A stretch of DNA of 64,000 nucleotides from Candidatus Rhodobacter oscarellae (GTDB lineage: Bacteria > Pseudomonadota > Alphaproteobacteria > Rhodobacterales > Rhodobacteraceae), in NCBI RefSeq assembly GCF_001078595.1, contig NZ_LFTY01000002.1, positions 1,694,151 through 1,758,150 on the forward strand. The letters run 5' to 3'. Position 1 is the first letter of the stretch, and each line of letters begins with the position of its first letter. Below the pieces are notes generated by a model. The model was not told where the DNA came from. It did not search any database and saw nothing but the letters and a program-made list of their open reading frames with translations. Shown piece by piece: positions 35,367-44,979 of the stretch. A program made the translations under genes and the position numbers.

Positions 35367-36935
35367 CTACCGCCCCTTAAAGAGCCCGCCCAGGATGCCG
35401 CGCACGATGCGCCGCCCGGTTGTGCCCTTCAACTCCTTGATAACGGCGGATTGCAGCGCAGAGCCGAATGTCTCGGGCGCACCCCGCGCCCGCGAACGGC
35501 TGCCGCCATAGCTGCGCGACGAAGATCGCGGCTGCCCGCCACCTGAATAGCGCCGCGCCGTCTGGTATTCGCGCTCCTCCTCTTGCTCCAATCGCTCGGC
35601 CGCCTCCTCCGCCCTGCGGGCGTCCTCGGCAGCTTTATCTGCCCGCGCACGCAGCTTCTCAAAGGCGCTTTCGCGGTCCACCTTCGCCTCGTATTTCCCC
35701 GCTAAGGGCGAGGCCTCTACAACGCGCCCGCGCTCGGCCTTGCTGATCGGTCCAAGCTGCGAGGATGGCGGGCGGATCAGCGTCCGCTCGGCCACGCCAG
35801 GCACGCCCTTGTCCTCAAGCATAGAGGTCACCGCCTCGCCCACGCCGACCTCGCGGATCGCGGCCTCGATGTCAAAGCGCGGGTTCTCGCGATAGGTCTG
35901 CGCCGCACGCGAGAGCGCCTGCTTGTCGCGCGCCGTAAACGCACGCAAAGCGTGCTGGATGCGGTTGCCCAGCTGGCCCAATATGTCCTCGGGCACATCC
36001 GCAGGGTTCTGCGTGATGAAGTAGACGCCCACGCCCTTAGACCGGATCAGCCGCGCCACCTGCTCGACCTTGTCGATCAGCGCCTTGGGCGCGTCGTCAA
36101 ACAGCAGATGCGCCTCGTCAAAGAAGAAGACCAGCTTTGGCTTGTCTGGGTCGCCAACCTCCGGCATCTCCTCGAAAAGCTCCGAGAGCAGCCAAAGCAG
36201 GAAGGTGGCATAAAGCTTGGGCGACTGCATCAGCTTGTCGGCGGCCAGGATGTTGATGCGCCCGCGCCCGTCCGGGTCAACCGCCATAAGATCATCCAGC
36301 GCCAAGGCGGGCTCGCCAAAGAGCCCGGCCCCGCCCTGGTTCTCTAGCACCAAGAGCTGGCGCTGGATCGCGCCGATGGAGGCGTTCGAGATATGCCCGT
36401 ACATCAGCGACAGATCCGGCGCGTTCTCGCCCACAAACACCAGCAGCGCGCGCAGGTCCTTGAGGTCGAGCAGCGCCAGCCCCTCTTCATCGGCCAGGCG
36501 GAAGGCGATGTTCAACACGCCCTCCTGCGCCTCCGAGAGGTCCAAGAGCCGCGCCAGCAGCAGCGGTCCCATCTCGGCCACGGTGGTGCGGATCGGGTGG
36601 CCTTGATCGCCGAACAGGTCCCAGAAGGTCACCGGGAAGGCCTCGTAGGCATAATCCGCAAAGCCGATCGTGCCCGCGCGCTTCATGAAGGCGTCGTGCA
36701 ATTTGAAGCTCTCCGAGCCCGACGCCGCCAGACCGGACAAATCGCCCTTAACGTCGGACAAGAACACCGGGACGCCCGCCTTCGAGAAGCCCTCGGCCAG
36801 GATCTGAAGCGTCACTGTTTTGCCGGTGCCCGTGGCCCCCGCGATCAGCCCATGCCGGTTTGCATATTGCAGCGATAACCCTTGTTGAGTGCCATATCCG
36901 TCGTCGCCGCTGCCAACAAAAATGTGATCGTCCAT
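35367..36935 (-). CDS. HerA/FtsK-like ATPase of the DUF853 (YjgR) family
   Basis: A 522-residue P-loop ATPase. Walker [11 protein letters not shown] is near residue 33 and Walker [12 protein letters not shown] near 270; [25 protein letters not shown] is characteristic of the family. A charged coiled coil (about 425-465) and a Ser/Arg/Gly-rich linker precede a conserved C-terminal helix pair. The ATG at 36935 ([10 protein letters not shown]) follows GGGGACGG; the longer frame adds 24 residues without a ribosome-binding site. Function of YjgR-type proteins is unknown; a DNA- or protein-translocating role is assumed from the fold. Confidence 0.85.
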   Translation of the reverse strand: MDDHIFVGSGDDGYGTQQGLSLQYANRHGLIAGATGTGKTVTLQILAEGFSKAGVPVFLSDVKGDLSGLAASGSESFKLHDAFMKRAGTIGFADYAYEAFPVTFWDLFGDQGHPIRTTVAEMGPLLLARLLDLSEAQEGVLNIAFRLADEEGLALLDLKDLRALLVFVGENAPDLSLMYGHISNASIGAIQRQLLVLENQGGAGLFGEPALALDDLMAVDPDGRGRINILAADKLMQSPKLYATFLLWLLSELFEEMPEVGDPDKPKLVFFFDEAHLLFDDAPKALIDKVEQVARLIRSKGVGVYFITQNPADVPEDILGQLGNRIQHALRAFTARDKQALSRAAQTYRENPRFDIEAAIREVGVGEAVTSMLEDKGVPGVAERTLIRPPSSQLGPISKAERGRVVEASPLAGKYEAKVDRESAFEKLRARADKAAEDARRAEEAAERLEQEEEREYQTARRYSGGGQPRSSSRSYGGSRSRARGAPETFGSALQSAVIKELKGTTGRRIVRGILGGLFKGR

Positions 36936-37009
36936 ACTCGCAACCGTCCCCAAAATTTTTTCCACAGCACGAACATACATTCTTAACCTTTCTGCGCCAG
37001 TCTGCATCG

Positions 37010-37086
37010 CGTCCAGAGGGCTCTATGGCCACCTGGATTGACTTCCTCCCTGTCAGACTTGCCGCGCCCACGGGCGCGGCTTTTTT
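37010..37086 (+). ncRNA. Candidate small RNA ending at an intrinsic terminator
   Basis: A GCCGCGCC/GGCGCGGC stem of 8-9 bp (37061-37080) is followed by six T residues. No protein gene precedes it on this strand; the HerA-like gene starts 126 bp away in the other direction. The unpaired part before the stem includes CTTCCTCCCTG, a CCUCC-type anti-Shine-Dalgarno stretch found in many alphaproteobacterial small RNAs. The 5' end is a guess. Confidence 0.5.
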
Positions 37087-37124
37087 ATTTCCGACCGACG
37101 AACAAATTTGTGAATTATTGCCTG

Positions 37125-37238
37125 TTGACGTGACTTGGCAAAGGCCGTAGCGTTCCCAACATAATTCGTCGGCCAGTCCGGCAGGGAGAGAAACGATTGA
37201 AGAAGGACCCGTTTAACGCGGGTCCTTCTTCTCTTTCT
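37125..37238 (+). ncRNA. Candidate small RNA or attenuated leader with its promoter
   Basis: TTGACG (37125-37130), 17-bp spacer and TAGCGT (37148-37153) look like a promoter. The transcript would start near 37160 and end at a 13-bp perfect stem GAAGAAGGACCCG/CGGGTCCTTCTTC (37199-37211 with 37219-37231) plus a T-rich tail. A GGGAG followed by an in-frame TTG at 37197 could also encode a leader peptide running into the stem, so regulation of the IalB gene by attenuation is the alternative. Confidence 0.5.
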
Positions 37239-37355
37239 AACCCGCCCAGCCACTGAGCAAAACGACGCTCATCGGGCGCGATTTCGGCGCTGACAGTCCG
37301 TTCGGGCCATGCTAAATCCACCACCACGACGCAGTTAACAAAAACCGGACCCCGA

Positions 37356-38003
37356 ATGACGCAGCTTATCAGATCCTTTTTTGTCGCGGCGCTGCTTGCT
37401 GGCGCCGCCCCGGCATTTGCGCAGACCACAGACACCACCGCGGCCGAGAACGCCGAGGAGGGCGCGACCCCGAACCCGCTTGAGCTTTCGATGGGCGAGC
37501 CAGACATCAATGTCGGCGACATCTACTTGGAAGAGCAATTCACGGATTGGGAGGTCCGCTGCATTAAGTCCGAGAACGGCAACGATCCGTGCCAGCTCTA
37601 TCAGCTGATCCGCGACGGCCAAGGCGAGAACGGTGGCACCCCCGTCGCCGAGATCAACATCTTCCCCATCGGGGGAGAGGGTCAGCCCGCTGCGGGCGCC
37701 ACGATCATCACTCCGCTGGAGACGCTGCTGACGCAACAGCTTGGTCTGTCGATTGATGGCGGCCAGGTGCGCAAATACCCCTTCAGCTGGTGCAGCCAGA
37801 TCGGATGCTTCGCGCGCGTTGGCTTCTCAGATGAGGACGTGAACGCCTTTCGGCGCGGGGTGAATGCGAATGTGATCATCGTGCCTGTCGCCGATCCGAG
37901 TCAAAAGATCGGCCTTCGGGTCTCGCTGGCCGGTTTCACCGCTGGTTTCAAATCCTTGGTTGACCGCGCTGCCGCCGCCGCGGCTGCGGCACCCGCAGAG
38001 TAA
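37356..38003 (+). CDS. Invasion-associated locus B (IalB) family periplasmic protein
   Basis: A 215-residue secreted protein. Signal peptide with cleavage after AFA near residue 22. The IalB domain (about 55-200) shows the family pattern FTDWEVRC...DPCQLYQL near the start and PFSWCSQIGCFARVGF in the middle; the four cysteines probably form two disulfides. An Ala-rich tail closes the protein. Only 4 bp separate its stop from the convergent FabF-like gene. Named from Bartonella but widespread in free-living Rhodobacterales; the envelope function is unclear. Confidence 0.85.
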   Translation: MTQLIRSFFVAALLAGAAPAFAQTTDTTAAENAEEGATPNPLELSMGEPDINVGDIYLEEQFTDWEVRCIKSENGNDPCQLYQLIRDGQGENGGTPVAEINIFPIGGEGQPAAGATIITPLETLLTQQLGLSIDGGQVRKYPFSWCSQIGCFARVGFSDEDVNAFRRGVNANVIIVPVADPSQKIGLRVSLAGFTAGFKSLVDRAAAAAAAAPAE

Positions 38004-38007
38004 GATC

Positions 38008-39219
38008 CTAAGCCGCGCGGAGCGCCAGCACCGCGTTCAGGCCCCCAAACGCGAACGCATTTGAAAGCGCGACGTCCACCTTGGCGTCGCGCGCTTCGTT
38101 CGGGACGACGTCTAGCGCGCATTCCGGGTCGGGCTCTTCATAGCCAATGGTCGGCGCGACCACGCCGTCTCGCAGCGCCATGACGCAGGCCAAGAGCTCT
38201 ACCGCGCCGGTGCCGCCGATCAGATGCCCGTGCATGGATTTTGTCGACGAGATCAGCAGGTTATCCGCGTGCGTCCCAAAGGCATCGGCCACCGCGGCGC
38301 ATTCGGTTTTGTCATTCGCGGCGGTCCCGGTGCCGTGGGCATTGATATAGCCCACCTCCTCGCGGTTCAGCCCGGCATCCTTCAGCGCGCCGGTGATGGC
38401 GCGCTCTGCGCCCTGGCGCGAGGGCATCACGATATCGGCCGCGTCCGAGCTCATCGCAAAGCCCACCACCTCGGCCAGGATCTCGGCCCCGCGCTTCCTG
38501 GCGTGCTCGCGCTCTTCGAACACAAAGACGCCGGCGCCCTCGCCCTGCACCATGCCGTTTCGTGTGGCCGAGAACGGGCGGCAGGCGTCCTTGGACATCA
38601 CGCGCAAGCCCTCCCAGGCCTTCACCCCGCCAAAGCACAGCATCGCCTCGGAGCCGCCGGTGACCATCGCCGTGGTCATGCCCGAGCGGATCATATGGAA
38701 CGCCTGCCCCATCGCGTGGTTCGACGAGGCACAGGCCGTGGCCACGGTAAAGCTCGGCCCCTTGAGGTTCCAATGCATCGAGACATGGCTGGTGGCGGCG
38801 TTGTTCATAAGCTTGGGCACGATGAAGGGATGCACCCGGTTCTTGCCCGCCTCATAAACGGCGCGATAATTCTCGTCCTGCGTCGACAGCCCGCCGCCAG
38901 AGGTGCCCAGAATGACCCCAGAGCGCGCCGCCAGCGCGCCCGAGAACTCTAGGCCTGACTGGGCGATCGCCTGCTCGGCCGAGAGCATCGCGAACTGCGT
39001 GAACCGGTCATAAAGCGATATCTGCTGGCGGTTGAAATGCGTGTGCTCGTCATAGCCGGTCACCTGCCCGCCGATCTTGACCATAAGCCGGTCCACGTCC
39101 GGGATATCCAGGGGACCGATGCCGCAATGACCTTCGCGCATGGCCCGCAGCGTGCTGGGCACGTCCTGCCCCAACGCGTTGATCGTGCCCGCGCCGGTGA
39201 TCACGACGCGCTTGGTCAT
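38008..39219 (-). CDS. FabF-like beta-ketoacyl-ACP synthase
   Basis: A 403-residue condensing enzyme. Active-site triad: C163 in TACASSNHA, H295 in NAHGTGT and H332 in SMHGHLIGGTGA. It elongates acyl chains on ACP. It is coupled by an ATGA overlap to an AcpXL-like carrier protein and lies downstream of lpxD, so I infer a specialised lipid A or very-long-chain acyl role rather than bulk fatty acid synthesis. A housekeeping fabF should exist elsewhere in the genome. Confidence 0.88.
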   Translation of the reverse strand: MTKRVVITGAGTINALGQDVPSTLRAMREGHCGIGPLDIPDVDRLMVKIGGQVTGYDEHTHFNRQQISLYDRFTQFAMLSAEQAIAQSGLEFSGALAARSGVILGTSGGGLSTQDENYRAVYEAGKNRVHPFIVPKLMNNAATSHVSMHWNLKGPSFTVATACASSNHAMGQAFHMIRSGMTTAMVTGGSEAMLCFGGVKAWEGLRVMSKDACRPFSATRNGMVQGEGAGVFVFEEREHARKRGAEILAEVVGFAMSSDAADIVMPSRQGAERAITGALKDAGLNREEVGYINAHGTGTAANDKTECAAVADAFGTHADNLLISSTKSMHGHLIGGTGAVELLACVMALRDGVVAPTIGYEEPDPECALDVVPNEARDAKVDVALSNAFAFGGLNAVLALRAA

Positions 39220-39476
39220 GACGCCTGATCTTTGACCAATGTCTCCACCGCCGTGACGATCGCTGCCACCGAGGAGATGTCGAACTCGCTTTTCTCCGGC
39301 TCGTTGGCGTTGAACGGCACCTGGATGTCGAACTCCTCTTCGATGGCGAAGATCGATTCCACCAGCCCCAGACTATCGATTCCAAGCGACGCTAGATTGT
39401 CGTCGAGATTTACATCCCCGACGTCCAAAAGCGCCTGATTGGCCAAAATCTCTATGACCTTCTCGCCGACCGCCAT
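39216..39476 (-). CDS. Specialised acyl carrier protein, AcpXL-like
   Basis: An 86-residue acidic ACP. The phosphopantetheine site is S35 in LGIDSLGL. The segments FAIEEEFDIQVPF and the following acidic stretch are closer to AcpXL, the rhizobial carrier of very long acyl chains for lipid A, than to the housekeeping AcpP, though it lacks AcpXL's full length (about 92). Coupled to the FabF-like gene and 29 bp after lpxD. Confidence 0.8.
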   Translation of the reverse strand: MAVGEKVIEILANQALLDVGDVNLDDNLASLGIDSLGLVESIFAIEEEFDIQVPFNANEPEKSEFDISSVAAIVTAVETLVKDQAS

Positions 39477-39505
39477 ATTACCCCACCTTGCGTCTTGGCG
39501 CTGAT

Positions 39506-40603
39506 TTAGTCATTGCCGCCCGGTTTGGGAACCGCTTTCTGCAACTGCGCCACCTGAGCGGCCAGCCGCGGCAGGCGGCGCAACGCCTTATATGTCTCGA
39601 CATGGGTTTCCATCTTGACCGCCGGGTAGCCCAACAGCACCCGCCCTGCGGGCGCGTTGGACAGGATCACTGTGCCGCCGCCCGCCACCACGCCGTCGCC
39701 GATAAAGATGTTGTCCACAACGCCCACCTGCCCGCCGAGGATCACGTTGTTGCCGATCTTCACGCTGCCGGCGATGCCCACCTGGCCCGCAAAGAGACAG
39801 TCCTTACCCACCTCGCAATTATGCGCCACATGCACCTGGTTATCTATCTTGCAGCCGTTCCCGATCCGCGTGGGCCGGATCGTGCCCGCATCAACGCAGG
39901 CATTACAGCCGATCTCTACGTCGTCCCCGATGATCACCGAGCCCAGCGAGTGAATGCGCGTCCAGGGCTGCGCGGCCTTCACCCCCTCAACCTCACCGAG
40001 CGTCTCGCGCGCCGCCTCGGCGCGGGACTTCTCTGGCGTGACGAACGAAAACCCGTCCGCGCCGATGGTCGCCCCGGGCTGGCCGATGAAGCGGTCTCCG
40101 ATCTTGACATTGCGCCCGATCCGGCAGCCGGGATGCAAGAGCGCATCTGCGCCTATCTCACTGCCCTCGGCGACGCTGACCTGGTGGGCGATGCGCGCGC
40201 CCGCGCCGATCCGCACGCCAGGCCCGATGACGGTGAAGGGCCCAATCGCGGCGCCCGGTCCGATCTCGGCACTGGGATCAATCGCCGCGCGCGGGTCGAT
40301 GCCGGGCGCGATATACGGGCCGGGGTCCAGCAAGGCGGTGAGCCCCGCCATCCCCACACGCGGTCGCCCTACGAGGATCGCGGCCTGCAACCCCAGCGCC
40401 TGCCAATCCGCGCCCTCCCAGAGGGCGGCAACCCGCGCCGCGCCCTTGGCCAGCCCGTCGGCGTATTTTGGGTCCATTGCCAGGGCGAGATCGCTTGGGC
40501 CCGCGTCTGCGGGCTCAGCGGCGCCGGTGATCTTTAGATCAGTGTCGCCCACGACCTCGGCGTCCAGCGCCGCGCCGATCTCTGATACACTAAATGCCTG
40601 CAT
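39506..40603 (-). CDS. lpxD: UDP-3-O-acylglucosamine N-acyltransferase
   Basis: A 365-residue LpxD. An N-terminal uridine-binding domain (about 1-100) is followed by a left-handed beta helix of hexapeptide repeats (100-320; for example [17 protein letters not shown]). The catalytic His is H261 in VHVAHN. An insert of about 35 residues (189-222) between repeats is typical of alphaproteobacterial forms. It adds the N-linked hydroxyacyl chain of lipid A. It is not in the usual bamA-lpxD-fabZ-lpxA setting but next to a special ACP, which suggests it uses an unusual acyl donor or is a second copy. Confidence 0.92.
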   Translation of the reverse strand: MQAFSVSEIGAALDAEVVGDTDLKITGAAEPADAGPSDLALAMDPKYADGLAKGAARVAALWEGADWQALGLQAAILVGRPRVGMAGLTALLDPGPYIAPGIDPRAAIDPSAEIGPGAAIGPFTVIGPGVRIGAGARIAHQVSVAEGSEIGADALLHPGCRIGRNVKIGDRFIGQPGATIGADGFSFVTPEKSRAEAARETLGEVEGVKAAQPWTRIHSLGSVIIGDDVEIGCNACVDAGTIRPTRIGNGCKIDNQVHVAHNCEVGKDCLFAGQVGIAGSVKIGNNVILGGQVGVVDNIFIGDGVVAGGGTVILSNAPAGRVLLGYPAVKMETHVETYKALRRLPRLAAQVAQLQKAVPKPGGND

Positions 40604-40656
40604 TTGGCCTCCGCACCCTGACCCTGACGCCCAGCCCGCAGCAGGGTGCGCGAGGT

Positions 40657-42273
40657 TTAGCCCCGAAGCGCGCGCAGTTCCACCCCGGCCTTGCGTAAAG
40701 CGTTAAAGATCTTGGCGTCGCGCCCATACACATCGCGCCGGTAATGCACCCGGCCCTTCGCATCGGTGAAGGCGGTCCGATAGACCAGATGCACCGGCAC
40801 ATGCTCGTCCAGCGGCACGCGGGTGTTGCGGCCGGATTTCAGGATGCTCTGGAAGTAGTTGACCGGGTCACTTTCCTGCTTGGCCAGCAGCTTATAGGCA
40901 AAATCGAACGGGTCGTTCAGGCGGATGCAGCCATGGCTAAAGGCGCGCACTTCCCGCGCAAACAGGTTCTTTGCGGGGGTGTCGTGCAGGTAGATGTTGT
41001 GACGGTTCGGGAACATGAACTTCACCAGGCCCAGAGCGTTGCCACGGCTCGGCGGCTGACGCAGGTCGTAGGGGAAGTTGCGCGCCGAATAGGCCGCCCA
41101 ATTCACGCTAGAGCGGCTCACCACCCGGCCCCGGCCATCGATAAGCTGCAGATGCCCCGCAGACCCACCGCCCGAGGCAATCATGCCCGGCAGATACTCT
41201 TTCACTGAGATCGACCGCGGCACGTTCCAGTTCGGGTTGATCTCCATGTATTCCATGATGTCCGAGAACTCGGGCGAGCGACGATCCGCGGTGTTCTTGC
41301 CGATCACGGACCGCGTGCGGAAGGTCACCTTCTCGTTGTCGACAACAGTTGCGGTGAAATCCGTCAGGTTCACCCAGATATGGCGCTTGCCGCGGGGGAG
41401 GTTCATCCAACGCTCGCGCTCGATGGCCACCAGGACGCTGGGCAGCCGCTCTTCAATCTGGCGGTTGATCTCGGTCATCGTGCCCGCACCGGCCACACCG
41501 TCCGCCGCCAATCCATGCGCCAGCTGGAACTGCTGCACGGCGGCCTGCATCGCGGCGTCGTAGCTCTGGCTTGCCGAGCGCTTCATATAGCCCATGGCAA
41601 TCAGCCGATTGCGCAGCGCCACCACCGTGGAACCGCTTTGCCCCGGTTTCAGCGACCTCGCGGGAACCGTCGGCCCCCAGCCGCCGCGCCCAAGCTGCTT
41701 TTCCATCGCGACCTTTGCCTTGAGCAGGCGGGCATATTCCGGTGCCTTAGGAGGCAGCCCGCGCAGGAACTTTGTCGGGTTGGACTTTGTGAACGCCATC
41801 AATAGCTTGGTGCGGTCGCGCAGCGGCACCGCGCGGACGATCTCGCTATCCACGCGCGACGGCGTCAGGATACCGGTCTGCAGATCACGGGCGTATTTGA
41901 GGAAGATGCGGGACATCTCGACCTCGGCCTTGCCCGGCTCCCGCTTGGATGTGATCCGGCGCAGGTTCGCCTTCAGCAGCTCGGTGTTGTAGGACGCGAC
42001 CGGCAGCGCGTGGTCATCGGCGTTCTTAAGCGCCTTCAGCAGCGCCGAGCGGCGGTTGCGGTCCTTGTTACCCTTGCCGGTCCAAATGGGCTTGTACCCA
42101 TTCGCCCTATAGAACGCCGCGATCCCCGGATCCGAGGCAGCGGCCTCGGCCACGGCCTGCATAAACGGCGTGACCTGCGCCTTGGCGGGCACAGACAGCA
42201 AAAAAACCGCGGCGAGCACGGTCATGACACGAACAAAATGAAGCTTGGTAGGCAGCAGCAGCGCAGCGGACAT
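40657..42273 (-). CDS. L,D-transpeptidase, YcbB-like
   Basis: A 538-residue periplasmic enzyme that forms 3-3 cross-links in peptidoglycan. N-terminal hydrophobic signal ending AKAQ near residue 33, a scaffold domain, a PG_binding_1 domain (about 215-270; [15 protein letters not shown]), and the YkuD catalytic domain with SHGCIRL near residue 455 (nucleophile Cys). The ATG at 42273 is chosen because GAAGGG lies 8 bp before it; the upstream ATG at 42297 overlaps that site. It is followed on the same strand by lpxD, 53 bp away. Confidence 0.88.
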   Translation of the reverse strand: MSAALLLPTKLHFVRVMTVLAAVFLLSVPAKAQVTPFMQAVAEAAASDPGIAAFYRANGYKPIWTGKGNKDRNRRSALLKALKNADDHALPVASYNTELLKANLRRITSKREPGKAEVEMSRIFLKYARDLQTGILTPSRVDSEIVRAVPLRDRTKLLMAFTKSNPTKFLRGLPPKAPEYARLLKAKVAMEKQLGRGGWGPTVPARSLKPGQSGSTVVALRNRLIAMGYMKRSASQSYDAAMQAAVQQFQLAHGLAADGVAGAGTMTEINRQIEERLPSVLVAIERERWMNLPRGKRHIWVNLTDFTATVVDNEKVTFRTRSVIGKNTADRRSPEFSDIMEYMEINPNWNVPRSISVKEYLPGMIASGGGSAGHLQLIDGRGRVVSRSSVNWAAYSARNFPYDLRQPPSRGNALGLVKFMFPNRHNIYLHDTPAKNLFAREVRAFSHGCIRLNDPFDFAYKLLAKQESDPVNYFQSILKSGRNTRVPLDEHVPVHLVYRTAFTDAKGRVHYRRDVYGRDAKIFNALRKAGVELRALRG

Positions 42274-42598
42274 CAATAAGACCCTTCGAATGAGCAAACG
42301 ACTCAGGTGTACCCGATGATGGCACGTTATCGGAGACCAATAGGCATGAAACGATCACAAATTCGTAAGCGGGGAAACTGTCATATTCCGGCAACGAAAC
42401 CGAAAAACTGGCGTGTTAACCAAATTCGAACACGTGTTTGGCAATATTTCGCCGATTTTGGCGGATAGCTGCAGGAATGACACAGATGCACTTGGTAAAT
42501 CGACTCTGCTGTGCAATAACCGGGATGCGCCTGGGGATGGGCACTGTAACCCGCTGTAAAAGCGGAACAAATACAAGCGACGGGACGCGCTAACCACG
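42274..42598. other. Divergent intergenic region, L,D-transpeptidase and DUF882 genes
   Basis: About 325 bp of AT-richer sequence with the two divergent promoters. I see no gene, strong hairpin or repeat in it. Confidence 0.55.
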
Positions 42599-43168
42599 AT
42601 GTATGAGACAGGTAAGACGGCATTTACGCGCCGAGCAATCCTTGGGGCCTTCGCAGCGACCACCGTGGTTGCGGCGCCCACATTCACCAATGCCGCCGGA
42701 CTTTTGCGCGGGGCGGGCGATATTCGCCGCATTCGCATGTATTCCAGCCGCACGGGCGAATCGATGGACTCGATCTATTGGATCGAAGGCGAGTACATCA
42801 AAGAGGTCATCAAAGAGATCAACTTTTTCATGCGGGACTGGCGTTCGGATCGCACCACGTCGATGGACATCCGCACGGTGGACATCATGGCCGCGTCCCA
42901 CAACCTGATGGACATTTCTGAGCCTTACATGCTGCTCTCGGGCTACCGCACGCCGCAGACCAATGCGATGCTGCGCTCGCGCTCGCGCGGGGTTGCCAAA
43001 AACTCGTTGCATATGAAGGGCATGGCGGCCGACCTTCGCCTGAAATCCCGTAGCGTTGGCCAGATGGCGAAAGCCGCAGTAGCCTGTAACGCAGGCGGTG
43101 TCGGGCGCTACAGCCGTTCGAACTTCGTGCATATGGATTGCGGCACGGTCCGCTCTTGGGGCCGCTAA
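42599..43168 (+). CDS. DUF882/YcbK-like peptidase (M15 type), Tat-exported
   Basis: A 189-residue cell-wall hydrolase candidate. The N terminus has TRRAILG followed by a hydrophobic stretch, a plausible twin-arginine signal. The catalytic part (about 60-189) has the zinc residues of M15-type enzymes: His and Asp in HMKGMAADLR and the C-terminal His in FVHMDCG. Such proteins cut peptide cross-links. It diverges from the L,D-transpeptidase gene, in keeping with joint cell-wall remodelling. Confidence 0.85.
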   Translation: MYETGKTAFTRRAILGAFAATTVVAAPTFTNAAGLLRGAGDIRRIRMYSSRTGESMDSIYWIEGEYIKEVIKEINFFMRDWRSDRTTSMDIRTVDIMAASHNLMDISEPYMLLSGYRTPQTNAMLRSRSRGVAKNSLHMKGMAADLRLKSRSVGQMAKAAVACNAGGVGRYSRSNFVHMDCGTVRSWGR

Positions 43169-43190
43169 GCGTCCTAAATCCGCAGACATG

Positions 43191-43210
43191 GCCGCCCTTG
43201 GGCGGCTTTT
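43191..43210 (+). terminator. Rho-independent terminator after the DUF882 gene
   Basis: GCCGCC/GGCGGC stem (43191-43206, CTTG at the tip) then TTTT. It lies in the 45-bp convergent gap before the moeA stop. Confidence 0.75.
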
Positions 43211-43213
43211 GCG

Positions 43214-44467
43214 TTACAGGGTGAAGTCCGAGAAGGCGATATAGCGCACCGGGTCGCCCTGCCCCACATCTACGGCGCCGTCCGGCAGCTCTACCAAGCC
43301 CTCCGCCCAGCTCAGCCCAGAGATACGCCCCGACCCCTCCGAGGCAAAGACCGCTGCCGCGCCGTCCACCAGCCGCGCCCGCAGGTATTCTCGCCGCCCG
43401 GGCTTCTTGTTCTTCGAGAACGCCGCCGGAACCATCACGCCCGATGGCACGCGCCAGCGACCGCCAGCGAGCAAGCGGAACGCAGGCGCGCCGAACACCA
43501 GTGTGCAGACAAAGGCCGCCACGGGGTTGCCCGGCAGGCCAAAGACCGGCACACCGCGCCACATGCCCATCGCCAAGGGGCGGCCCGGCTTCACTGCAAT
43601 CCGCCAAAGCCCCATCGAGCCGGTCTCGGACAAGAGCGCGGAGACATGGTCCTCGTCGCCTGCCGACGCCCCACCCGAGGTCAAGATCACATCCACCTGC
43701 GCCGCGCCCGCGTCCAGCTGTGCGCTGAGGGCGGCGGCGTCATCGCGAGCATGCCCCAAATCCACCGGAACACAGCCCATTTCCGCCAGCAACGACAGCA
43801 GCATGGGACGGTTGGCGTCGAATATCTGTCCGGTCGCGGCGGCCCCTGACACATCCACCACCTCGTCGCCGGTCGACAACACGCCGACGCGCAGGGCGCG
43901 ATGGGCCACGACCTCACCCACGCCGACCGAGGCCAGCAAACCCAGCTCTTGTGCGCGCAGACGGTGCCCGGCCGGGACGGCCACCGCGCCTTCGTGGATG
44001 TCCTCGCCCGCCTTGCGCGCGTTGGCGCCGGGTTTCAGCCCGCCATGAAAGGCGATGCGTCCATCCTCGGCGGTCACGTCTTCCTCCAACACCACAGTGT
44101 CGACACCCTCTGGCAGGATCGCGCCGGTCAGGATGCGGATCGCCATACCCGCAAGCACCGCGCCCGTGAAAGGCGCTCCCGCCGCGGCGCGGCCCTCGAC
44201 CAGCGGCAAGATCTGCACGCCCTGCCCCGTTGCCGCATGGGCAAAGCCGTAGCCGTCCACCGCCGAGTTTGCCGCGGGCGGATGCGCGCGGCGCGCGATG
44301 GCGTCCTCGGCCAGAAACAACCCCGCGGCACCCGCCAGCGCGACTGTCGAGACCTCTGTCACGGGCTGCAGCGCCTCGCGCAGATGCCCAAGCGCGTCGT
44401 CCACCGGGGTCCAGTCCACCCCGGGCGGCAGCGCGAAACAGTCGTTCTTTAAACGCGGCGGCTGCAT
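43214..44467 (-). CDS. moeA: Molybdopterin molybdenumtransferase
   Basis: A 417-residue MoeA that inserts molybdate into adenylated molybdopterin. Family blocks: AVDGYGFA near 65, ILTGAILPEGVDTVV near 112, the central MPT-binding DVILTSGGASAGDEDHV near 255, and PGRPLAMG...VFGLPGNPVA near 290. Domain IV forms the C-terminal 75 residues. Its start overlaps the mobB stop by one base, and it is the last gene of the fdhD-mobA-mobB-moeA operon. Confidence 0.93.
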   Translation of the reverse strand: MQPPRLKNDCFALPPGVDWTPVDDALGHLREALQPVTEVSTVALAGAAGLFLAEDAIARRAHPPAANSAVDGYGFAHAATGQGVQILPLVEGRAAAGAPFTGAVLAGMAIRILTGAILPEGVDTVVLEEDVTAEDGRIAFHGGLKPGANARKAGEDIHEGAVAVPAGHRLRAQELGLLASVGVGEVVAHRALRVGVLSTGDEVVDVSGAAATGQIFDANRPMLLSLLAEMGCVPVDLGHARDDAAALSAQLDAGAAQVDVILTSGGASAGDEDHVSALLSETGSMGLWRIAVKPGRPLAMGMWRGVPVFGLPGNPVAAFVCTLVFGAPAFRLLAGGRWRVPSGVMVPAAFSKNKKPGRREYLRARLVDGAAAVFASEGSGRISGLSWAEGLVELPDGAVDVGQGDPVRYIAFSDFTL

Positions 44468-44979
44468 CAGGCGGTTTTCGACAGAGCGGCTAGCCCGGTC
44501 TCTGCCAGGATGAAATCCGCAATCTCGGCCGTGGCATCCAGGTGGAACACCGGGCGGTCCAAGTCAGGTGCCGCATCGCTGGCCACGGCCAGCACGCTTG
44601 CGTCACCCGGCGCGATCAACGGCTGACCGGTGGCCGCGCGATGCGCCTCGACCTTGGGATGGGCGTCGCGCTTGTAGCCCTCGACCAGGACCAGGTCGAC
44701 CTCTGCAAGCTGCGCCAAAAGCGCTGCAAGCGGCGGCTCTTCCGCGCCGCGATGCTCTGTCATCAGCGCCCAGCGGTTGCGCGAGCTCAACAGGACCTGA
44801 TGCGCCCCGGCCTCGCGATGCCGATAGCTGTCCTTGCCCGGGTGGTCGACATCAAAGCTGTGATGGGCGTGCTTGACCGTCGACACACGAAGACCCCGAC
44901 CGGCGATCTCGGCCACCAGGCGCTCCATGAGGCCGGTCTTGCCCGAGTTCTTCCACCCGACGACGCCGAATATTTTCAT
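44467..44979 (-). CDS. mobB: Molybdopterin-guanine dinucleotide biosynthesis protein B
   Basis: A 170-residue P-loop GTPase. Walker A GWKNSGKTGL near residue 8, the HAHHSFDVDHPGKDSYRH segment typical of MobB near 37, and LVEGYKRDAHPKVEAHR near 98. It assists MobA in making the bis-MGD cofactor. Overlaps mobA by 4 bp and moeA by one base. Confidence 0.93.
   Translation of the reverse strand: MKIFGVVGWKNSGKTGLMERLVAEIAGRGLRVSTVKHAHHSFDVDHPGKDSYRHREAGAHQVLLSSRNRWALMTEHRGAEEPPLAALLAQLAEVDLVLVEGYKRDAHPKVEAHRAATGQPLIAPGDASVLAVASDAAPDLDRPVFHLDATAEIADFILAETGLAALSKTA

Larger units (their letters stand above)
36936..37355. other. Divergent intergenic region with two plus-strand hairpin terminators
   Basis: About 420 bp between the HerA-like gene (minus) and the IalB gene (plus). 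It contains two terminator-like hairpins on the plus strand with no protein gene before either, so one or two small RNAs are likely (listed separately). Confidence 0.6.
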
